Below are positions 57,543 to 64,000 of a DNA stretch of 64,000 nt, piece by piece (positions within the stretch are counted from its first letter, which is position 1; the number at the start of each line of letters is the position of its first letter). Both the position numbers and the translations under genes were made by a program. This DNA is from Lapillicoccus jejuensis. GTDB lineage: Bacteria; Actinomycetota; Actinomycetes; Actinomycetales; Dermatophilaceae. The notes under the pieces were generated by a model, which ran no database searches, was not told the DNA's origin, and saw only the letters and a list, made by a program, of their open reading frames with translations. The stretch lies in NCBI RefSeq assembly GCF_006715055.1, contig NZ_VFMN01000001.1, forward strand, positions 62,001 through 126,000. The letters run 5' to 3'.

Positions 57543-57916
57543 GGCGCCGACGGCGCCTGCACGCCCGACAGGTCGAGCGTCGGGCAGTCCTTCCACAGCC
57601 GCTCGAGCTGGTAGTACTCGCGCTCGTCCTCGTGCTGGACGTGGACGACGATGTCGCCGAAGTCGATGAGCACCCAGCGACCCTCGCGCTCCCCCTCGCG
57701 GCGGATCGGCTTGGCGCCGATGTCGCGCATCCGGTCCTCCACCTCGTCGACGACGGCGCCGACCTGGCGCTCGCTGCCGGCGGAGGCGATGACGAAGATG
57801 TCGGTGAGGGCGAGGTGGTCGCTGACGTCGATGGCGACGACGTCGCGGGCGACCTTGTCCTCGGCCGCGTCGACGGCGACCTTGGCCAGGCTCAGGGCTC
57901 GGGGGGTGGCGCTCAC
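57539..57916 (-). CDS. rsfS: Ribosomal silencing factor RsfS (Iojap)
   Basis: A 125-residue RsfS/DUF143 protein that binds ribosomal protein L14 and blocks subunit joining when nutrients are low. Pattern: [64 protein letters not shown]. The GTG at 57916 overlaps the nadD stop by 4 bp. The order nadD-rsfS-histidine phosphatase is the standard arrangement. Confidence 0.95.
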   Translation of the reverse strand: MSATPRALSLAKVAVDAAEDKVARDVVAIDVSDHLALTDIFVIASAGSERQVGAVVDEVEDRMRDIGAKPIRREGEREGRWVLIDFGDIVVHVQHEDEREYYQLERLWKDCPTLDLSGVQAPSAP

Positions 57917-58575
57917 GGCGTGGACATGACCTTCTCGTCGGGGATGCGGGTGAGGGGGGCGGTGCGGGTGGGATGGTGCGCGGCGCCGGGCTCCGACGCG
58001 TAGAGCGCGTACTTGTTGATGTACTGCACGACGCCGTCCGGCACGAGGTACCAGACCGGTTGCCCGGCGACGACGCGGTCGCGGCAGGCCGTCGAGGAGA
58101 TCGCCATGGCGGGGACCTCCTGGAGCGAGATCTTGTCGGTGGGCAGGCCCTTGTCGCTCAGCTCGTGCCCGGGCCGGGTGACCCCGACGAAGTGGGCGAG
58201 GTCCCACAGCTCGTCGTGGTCCTTCCACGTGAGGATCTGCGCGAGGGCGTCGGCGCCGGTGATGAAGAACAGCTCGTCGTCCGGCCGCTCGCGGCGCAGG
58301 TCGCGCAGGGTGTCGATGGTGTACGTCGTCCCGGGCCGCTCGATGTCGACCCGGCTCACGGTGAAGCGCGGGTTGGACGCCGTGGCGATGACCGTCATGA
58401 GGTAGCGGTGCTCCGCGGTCGTCACCTCCTGGTCGGCCTTCTGCCAGGGCTGACCGGTGGGGACGAAGACGACCTCGTCGAGGTCGAAGCGCGCCTGGAC
58501 CTCGCTCGCCGCGACCAGGTGCCCGTGGTGGATGGGGTCGAACGTGCCGCCCATCACGCCCAGGCGACGGCTCAG
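57913..58575 (-). CDS. nadD: Nicotinate-nucleotide adenylyltransferase
   Basis: A 220-residue nucleotidyltransferase making deamido-NAD from Na[22 protein letters not shown] carries the T/HxGH nucleotide motif, and [34 protein letters not shown] and [10 protein letters not shown] (ISST) complete it. No ATG/GTG/TTG precedes the first beta-strand in frame without running far upstream. A CTG at 58575 begins [10 protein letters not shown] and overlaps the previous stop as CTGA, exactly like the NTGA couplings elsewhere; it is taken as the start. Starting at GTG 58557 or ATG 58554 would truncate the strand. Confidence 0.85.
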   Translation of the reverse strand: MSRRLGVMGGTFDPIHHGHLVAASEVQARFDLDEVVFVPTGQPWQKADQEVTTAEHRYLMTVIATASNPRFTVSRVDIERPGTTYTIDTLRDLRRERPDDELFFITGADALAQILTWKDHDELWDLAHFVGVTRPGHELSDKGLPTDKISLQEVPAMAISSTACRDRVVAGQPVWYLVPDGVVQYINKYALYASEPGAAHHPTRTAPLTRIPDEKVMSTP

Positions 58576-58817
58576 CGCCGGCCCCCGGGCTGCTGACCGC
58601 CGCGGGCCCCGGCGCCCCCGCGGGCGGCCTCCTGCGCGGCGCGCACCCGCGCCTCGCGGTCGGCGACCTTGGCGGCGGTGTTGCGGAAGGACCACAGCAC
58701 CCCGAGGCCGAGCAGGAACGCCACGAAGGCGATGAGGCCGAAGGCGATCGGCGGCATCGGCAGCTGGCGGGTCTCCTCGGCCGCGACGAGCACCGGGAGC
58801 AGCGACGTGGCGGGCAT
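58572..58817 (-). CDS. Small single-pass membrane protein, 81 aa
   Basis: An 81-residue protein with one helix ([21 protein letters not shown]) followed by a basic, Arg/Ala-rich cytoplasmic coil ([21 protein letters not shown]). It sits just before nadD and overlaps it by 4 bp. Similar small proteins precede nadD in other actinobacteria. No function known. Confidence 0.72.
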   Translation of the reverse strand: MPATSLLPVLVAAEETRQLPMPPIAFGLIAFVAFLLGLGVLWSFRNTAAKVADREARVRAAQEAARGGAGARGGQQPGGRR

Positions 58818-58943
58818 GCCCCCAGCGTAGCGTCCGGGCCCGACCGCTCCGTCACGGTCCGGCTCCGTCACGGCTGCGTCACGGTCCGGCCACGCTCCCA
58901 GCGGGGGCCTACGCGCCGCACAGCCCGGGCCGGACCCGCGCCG

Positions 58944-58949
58944 TACATT
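58944..58949 (+). promoter_or_regulatory. -10 element of the GT2 gene, leaderless
   Basis: TACATT at 58944-58949 is 7 nt before the ATG at 58957, so transcription probably starts at the codon itself. Confidence 0.6.
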
Positions 58950-58956
58950 GGCAGGC

Positions 58957-60075
58957 ATGAACCCGGACACGGACCCGGAGCTGTCGGTCGTCATCCCGAT
59001 GTACAACGAGGAGGAGGTCCTCCCGCTGCTCGTCGACCGGCTGCGCCCGACCCTGGAGGCCACCGGGGCGACGTACGAGGTCGTCGCGGTCGACGACGGG
59101 AGCACCGACCTGACCCCGGCCCTGCTGCAGCGGATGCACCGCGACTGGGACGCCGTGCGGGTGGTGCGGCTACGCGCCAACGCGGGGCACCAGGCCGCCA
59201 TCTCGGCCGGGCTGGTCAGCGCGCGCGGCGACTACGTCGTGACGATCGACGCCGACCTGCAGGACCCACCGGAGGTCATCGGCGAGATGCTCTCCCTGGC
59301 CCGCACCGACGGCCTCGACGTCGTCTACGGGGTGCGCAACGACCGCTCGACCGACACGGTGTTCAAGCGGGTGACGGCCCGGGCCTTCTACTCGCTCATC
59401 CGGCGCATGTCGGGGACCAGCGCGCAGAGCGACGCCGGCGACTTCCGGCTCATGTCGCGCGCGACCGTCGACGCCATCAACGAGCTGCCCGAGCACAACC
59501 GGGTGCTGCGCTTCATCGTCCCCGCGCTGGGCTTCCCCTCGGGCACGGTCGAGTACCGCCGCGAGGAGCGCGCCGCGGGGGTCTCGAAGTACCCCCTGCT
59601 GAAGATGCTCAAGCTGAGCGTCGACTCGCTCACCGGCTTCTCGATGGCGCCGCTGCGCCTGGCCACCCTGCTCGGCATCGGCGGTGGCGTGCTCGCGGTG
59701 CTGCTGGGCATCTTCGCGGTCGTCGAGAGCGTCATGGGCAAGGTCGTCGCCGGCTGGACCTCGACCGTCGTCATCGTCGCCGCCGTCGGCGCCGCGCAGC
59801 TGCTCTGCCTCGGGCTGCTCGGCGAGTACATCGGGCGGATGTACACCCAGATGCAGGGCCGGCCGACGTACTTCATCGCCTACGACTCGCTCGCCGCCCC
59901 CGCGCGGCGCGGCCCGACCGACACCCCGCTGCCCCCGCGCGGCGCCCCCACCGCCGGGCGGCGCGGGCCGGTGGCCCGCACGCCCGACGAGCGCGAGGTC
60001 CCGCCGGCGGACCCCGTGCTGGAGCCGGCGGACCCGGTGCTGGAGCCGGCGGTCAGGGACGCGGCCGGGCGCTGA
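58957..60075 (+). CDS. GT2 glycosyltransferase, polyprenyl-phosphate type (DPM1/ArnC-like)
   Basis: A 372-residue glycosyltransferase. The GT-A domain shows SVVIPMYNEEEVLPLLVDRL, VVAVDDGSTD, and TIDADLQDPPEV (metal-binding DxD variant), plus DFRLMSRATVDAINEL. Two C-terminal membrane helices (ATLLGIGGGVLAVLLGIFAV, VVIVAAVGAAQLLCLGLLG) anchor it. It probably transfers a sugar to undecaprenyl or polyprenyl phosphate. The tail has two 21-bp repeats (ADPVLEPADPVLEPA). The start ATG 58957 is supported by the -10 at 58944; a TTG three codons upstream is less likely. The 3' end overlaps the convergent methyltransferase by 23 bp. Confidence 0.88.
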   Translation: MNPDTDPELSVVIPMYNEEEVLPLLVDRLRPTLEATGATYEVVAVDDGSTDLTPALLQRMHRDWDAVRVVRLRANAGHQAAISAGLVSARGDYVVTIDADLQDPPEVIGEMLSLARTDGLDVVYGVRNDRSTDTVFKRVTARAFYSLIRRMSGTSAQSDAGDFRLMSRATVDAINELPEHNRVLRFIVPALGFPSGTVEYRREERAAGVSKYPLLKMLKLSVDSLTGFSMAPLRLATLLGIGGGVLAVLLGIFAVVESVMGKVVAGWTSTVVIVAAVGAAQLLCLGLLGEYIGRMYTQMQGRPTYFIAYDSLAAPARRGPTDTPLPPRGAPTAGRRGPVARTPDEREVPPADPVLEPADPVLEPAVRDAAGR

Positions 60076-60748
60076 CGAGCAGGCTCACCCCGGGCAACTG
60101 CTTGACCGGCAGGTAGCGCTCGGCGGTGATGACGGCGCGCAGGCCGGCGTTGACGACGGGGTGCAGGTCGTCGAGGTCGCTGCCGCTGCTGGAGCGCCGG
60201 CGCAGCGCGACGACAGGGCGCAGCAGGACGTTCCAGCTGTCCATCGAGTCGATGGTGAAGCCGCCGTCGGTGAGCACCGCGCCGAGGGTCTCGCGGGTGT
60301 AGCGGCGCACGTGGTCGACGGCCTCGTCGTGCGCGGACCACAGCCGCGGGTCGGCGGGGACGGCGACGAGCCAGGTGCCCGTCGGCCGCAGGACACGGCG
60401 CACCTCGGCGACCGCGGCGGCGTCGTCCTCGATGTGCTCGAGGACGTCGAAGGCGACGACGAGGTCCAGGCTGCCGTCGGCGACCGGCAGGGCGGTCGCG
60501 TCGGCCCGCACCACGTCGAGCCCGCGCTCCCGGGCGACCCTCGCGCCGTCGGCGCCGTACTCCAGGGCGGCGGGCCGCCAGCCGAGGTCGCGCAGGACGC
60601 GGGTGTTGCCGCCGCCGGCGGCGCCGATGTCGAGGGCGTCGCCCGGGGTCATCCCGTCCAGCGCCTTCGCGAGCAGGTGACGGCGCTCGCGGTACCACCA
60701 GTGGGTGTCCTCGAGCGCGGCGAGCTTGCGGACCTCGGTGCCCTCCAT
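60053..60748 (-). CDS. Class I SAM-dependent methyltransferase
   Basis: A 231-residue methyltransferase. The SAM-binding glycine motif DALDIGAAGGGNTRVL, an acidic motif LEYGADGA, and FDVLEHIEDDAAAVAEVRRVL followed by PTGTWLVAVPADPRLW are typical of the UbiE/COQ5-like family. The ATG at 60748 (MEGTEVRKLAALEDTHWWY) is chosen because the family usually begins ...HWWY; an alternative GTG is at 60757. It is convergent with the GT2 gene and may modify the same lipid-linked sugar, an inference from position only. Confidence 0.82.
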   Translation of the reverse strand: MEGTEVRKLAALEDTHWWYRERRHLLAKALDGMTPGDALDIGAAGGGNTRVLRDLGWRPAALEYGADGARVARERGLDVVRADATALPVADGSLDLVVAFDVLEHIEDDAAAVAEVRRVLRPTGTWLVAVPADPRLWSAHDEAVDHVRRYTRETLGAVLTDGGFTIDSMDSWNVLLRPVVALRRRSSSGSDLDDLHPVVNAGLRAVITAERYLPVKQLPGVSLLVSARPRP

Positions 60749-60759
60749 CCGCGTCACCC

Positions 60760-60779
60760 TGCCAGCGGGCGGGCTGGCA
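60760..60779 (-). terminator. Hairpin downstream of proA
   Basis: TGCCAGC (60760-60766) / GCTGGCA (60773-60779), 6-nt loop, about 80-97 bp past the proA stop on the minus strand and 12 bp before the methyltransferase start. A moderate terminator candidate. Confidence 0.4.
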
Positions 60780-60856
60780 ACCCAAATCCGGCGCACCCCC
60801 AGCGTGGCGGGGTCGAGCCAGTGTCGCCTCTCCGACAGGGCTGCGCCGGGGACCGG

Positions 60857-62176
60857 TCAGGTGCGGACCTGGCCGTCGCCGTCGACGAGCCACTTCGTCG
60901 TCGTCAGCTCGGGCAGCGCCATCGGCCCCCGGGCGTGCAGCTTCTGCGTCGAGATCCCGATCTCGGCGCCGAAGCCGAACTCGCCGCCGTCGGTGAACCG
61001 GCTGCTGGCGTTGACGACGACGACGGCCGCGTCCACCTCGGCCTGGAACCGCCGGGCGACGCCGCGGTCGCGGGTGACGACGACCTCGGTGTGCTGGGTG
61101 CCGTGGGTGCGGATGTGCGTCAGCGCCGCGTCGAGGTCGGGCACGACGCGCACGCCGAGGTCGAGGGAGTACCACTCGCGGGTGAAGTCGCCGTCCTGGG
61201 CGGGCAGCACGGCCGCCCCTGCGGCGTCGGCGAACTCGAGGACCTCGGGCCCGGCGTGGACGGTGACGCCGGCCCCGCCGAGGGCGGCGAGCACCTTCGG
61301 CAGGAAGGCCTCGGCGACCCGCTCGTGGACGAGCAGCGTCTCGGCGGCGTTGCAGACGCTGGGCCGCTGCGCCTTGGAGTTGAGGACGATCGCGGTGGCC
61401 TGGTCGAGGTCGGCTGCCTCGTCGACGTACACGTGGTTGACGCCCGTGCCGGTCTCGATGACCGGGACGGTCGACTCGCGCACGACGGTGGCGATGAGGT
61501 CGGCGCCGCCGCGCGGGATGACGAGGTCGACGAGGCCGCGGGCGGTCATCAGCGCGCGGGCGGCGTCGCGGCCGCCGTCGTCGAGCGAGGCGACGGCGTG
61601 CTCGTCGAGCCCCTGCCCGCGCAGGGCGGTCCGGATCGCCGCGACGAGGACGCGGTTGCTCGACGCGGCCGCCGAGCCGCCGCGCAGCAGGACGGCGTTG
61701 CCGCTCTTGAGCGCGAGCGCGGCGGCGTCGACGGTGACGTTGGGGCGCGCCTCGTAGATCATCCCGACGACGCCCATGGGGACGCGGACCTGGCGGATCT
61801 GCAGGCCGTTGGCGAGGGTCGAGCCGCGCACGACCTCCCCCACCGGGTCGGGCAGCGCGGCCACGTCGCGGACGGCCGCGGCGATGGCGGCGATCCGCTG
61901 CTCGTCGAGCAGCAGCCGGTCGAGCAGCCCGGCGGCCAGGCCGCGCTCGCGGCCGCGGGCGAGGTCCTCGGCGTTGCCGGCGACGATGTCCGGCGTCGCG
62001 GCGACGAGGGCGTCGGCGACGGCGTGCAGCAGCTCGTCCTTGCGGGCCCGGGTCAGCAGGGCCAGGCCGCGCGACGCCGTACGGGCGGCGGTCGCGACCT
62101 GCGCGACGTGGGCGACGACCGCGGGGTCGATGGGCGCGACCGGCTCGACGGGGCGCGCGGCGGGGGTGTCGGCCAT
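60857..62176 (-). CDS. proA: Gamma-glutamyl phosphate reductase
   Basis: A 439-residue ALDH-fold enzyme reducing glutamyl-5-phosphate to glutamate semialdehyde in proline synthesis. Signatures: [39 protein letters not shown], active-site [31 protein letters not shown] with the catalytic Cys ([10 protein letters not shown]), and [15 protein letters not shown]. The ATG at 62176 is the first start in frame with family-like sequence. proB does not adjoin it here; an epimerase gene is upstream. Confidence 0.96.
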   Translation of the reverse strand: MADTPAARPVEPVAPIDPAVVAHVAQVATAARTASRGLALLTRARKDELLHAVADALVAATPDIVAGNAEDLARGRERGLAAGLLDRLLLDEQRIAAIAAAVRDVAALPDPVGEVVRGSTLANGLQIRQVRVPMGVVGMIYEARPNVTVDAAALALKSGNAVLLRGGSAAASSNRVLVAAIRTALRGQGLDEHAVASLDDGGRDAARALMTARGLVDLVIPRGGADLIATVVRESTVPVIETGTGVNHVYVDEAADLDQATAIVLNSKAQRPSVCNAAETLLVHERVAEAFLPKVLAALGGAGVTVHAGPEVLEFADAAGAAVLPAQDGDFTREWYSLDLGVRVVPDLDAALTHIRTHGTQHTEVVVTRDRGVARRFQAEVDAAVVVVNASSRFTDGGEFGFGAEIGISTQKLHARGPMALPELTTTKWLVDGDGQVRT

Positions 62177-62242
62177 ACCTCGCAGGGTACGGCGGCGCCG
62201 CGGCGCGCCCCACGCCCTTTCCGAGCGGCGGGACGCGGCCCG

Positions 62243-63142
62243 TCAGCCGGCGCGCGGGTCGTCGAGGACCTCGCGCCAGCTGTGCTGGGGCTCGAAGCCG
62301 ACGAGCCGGCGGGCCTTGTCGATGGAGTAGAACGTGTCGTCGCGGCCCAGCTCCTTGCGGACCTCGACGCCGTCGTAGAACCGCTCGACGACCTCGCTGG
62401 TCGTCGCGGCGACGGACATGTCCGCGTTGGCGACGTTGAAGACCTCGTACCCCAGACCGTCGGTGAGCAGGCAGCGCTGGACCATGAGGCCGAGGTCGCG
62501 CACGTCGATGTAGGCGAAGATGTTGCGGCGGCGCGTGGCGGGGTCCTGCAGGTAGGCGGGGAACTTCTGCTCGTACTCGTGCGGCTCGATGACGTTGTTG
62601 ATCCGCAGCCCGTAGACGTCGCGGCCGGTGCGCGACTGGATCCCGCGGGCGGTGACCTCGCCCGAGACCTTGGACTGGGCGTAGGCGTCCTCGGGGACCG
62701 TCGGGTGCTCCTCGTCGACGGGGACGTAGAGCGGCTTGCGCTCGCCCTGGGCGAAGCAGACGCCGTACGTCGTCTCGGAGGAGGCGAAGACCACCTTGGG
62801 GATGCCGAGGCGGGCGGCCGCTTCGAGGACGTTGAAGGTGCTGACGACGTTGGTGGCGTAGGTGCGGGTGTCGGCCATCTTGAGGATGGCGGGGATCGCG
62901 GCGAAGTGGACGACGGCGTCGTACGACGGCTTCTCGGGCAGGTCGAGCTCGTCGCCGTTGGCGAGGCCGGCGAGCGCGGAGTACGTCTCCCCCGCGTCGG
63001 TGAGGTCGACGGTGAGGTCCTGGACTCCCGTGTGGCCGAGCGGGACGAGGTCGGCGTTGGTGACCTGGTGGCCCTGGGCGGCGAGGTACGGGGCGACGTG
63101 GCGACCGGCCTTGCCGCTGCCTCCGGTGAAGAAGATGCGCAT
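62243..63142 (-). CDS. NAD-dependent epimerase/dehydratase (extended SDR)
   Basis: A 299-residue extended SDR. FFTGGSGKAGRHVAPYLAAQGHQVTNADL has the NAD motif, and VVFASSETTYGVCFAQGE with DAYAQSKVSGEVTARGI contains the Ser and YxxxK (YAQSK) active site. Substrate probably a nucleotide sugar or sugar acid (uronate dehydrogenase-like proteins look similar). It starts 10 bp after the methyltransferase stop and belongs to the same minus-strand operon. Confidence 0.85.
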   Translation of the reverse strand: MRIFFTGGSGKAGRHVAPYLAAQGHQVTNADLVPLGHTGVQDLTVDLTDAGETYSALAGLANGDELDLPEKPSYDAVVHFAAIPAILKMADTRTYATNVVSTFNVLEAAARLGIPKVVFASSETTYGVCFAQGERKPLYVPVDEEHPTVPEDAYAQSKVSGEVTARGIQSRTGRDVYGLRINNVIEPHEYEQKFPAYLQDPATRRRNIFAYIDVRDLGLMVQRCLLTDGLGYEVFNVANADMSVAATTSEVVERFYDGVEVRKELGRDDTFYSIDKARRLVGFEPQHSWREVLDDPRAG

Positions 63143-63151
63143 GGCGGGGCC

Positions 63152-64000
<849 letters not shown>

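Overview
The window is chromosomal DNA from a very GC-rich actinobacterium. Supporting signs are strong G/C third-position bias, many GTG starts, leaderless genes with a TANNNT -10 box 6-7 nt before the start codon, an NDMA-dependent alcohol dehydrogenase, actinobacterial SOS boxes (TCGAAC-N4-GTTNGA type) and ClgR/PopR-like control of a clpP pair. Gene content fits the Micrococcales, perhaps Intrasporangiaceae; that placement is inference. There is no rRNA operon, insertion sequence, prophage or CRISPR array. One tRNA (Ala-GGC) is present.

Layout. 1-4.6 kb (minus): lipoprotein, two permeases of a peptide importer, then anmK, a likely muropeptide-recycling operon. 4.6-8.3 kb: GNAT, a lower-GC lipoprotein/PKD pair and two orphan proteins. 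8.6-11.7 kb: NDMA-dependent ADH, then a MoxR ATPase/VWA pair. 11.8-15.1 kb: a WXG-like small protein, a short threonyl-tRNA synthetase behind a Thr-Thr-Thr leader peptide and attenuator, and a WXG-type candidate toxin with a small probable immunity protein. 15.1-19.7 kb (minus): TetR, MFS, PLP amino-acid deaminase and sugar-lactone oxidase, with tandem operators shared with a divergent class II photolyase. 21.3-25.4 kb: Zur-type COG0523 protein, ClgR/PopR-like regulator, glutaryl-CoA dehydrogenase and an auxiliary ClpP pair, one subunit lacking its catalytic His. 25.6-39.9 kb: a complete L-rhamnose locus (DeoR regulator, ABC importer, isomerase, kinase, aldolase/dehydrogenase fusion) with a second kinase/aldolase/phosphatase arm. 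39.9-45 kb: serine hydrolase, divergent LysM protein/lexA SOS pair, sirtuin, LysR. 45-53.4 kb (minus): frameshifted comEC, comEA, plsY, DegV, and leuS behind a Leu-rich leader peptide and terminator. 53.4-64 kb: YhhN protein, thioesterase, a Ser/Thr/Pro-rich surface protein, tRNA-Ala, phosphatase, rsfS, nadD, a GT2 glycosyltransferase, proA, an epimerase and methyltransferases.

Most operons are tightly coupled by 4-bp NTGA stop/start overlaps. The most unusual signals are non-coding: two tRNA-synthetase attenuators with leaderless leader peptides, and two families of dispersed palindromes (64 bp and 44 bp), each with one copy between convergent genes and one in frame inside a gene. There is also a probable regulator/target motif linking the ClgR-like gene with the clpP pair, and a recurrent TGTGGAnAAC box at a near-constant distance upstream of -10 elements.
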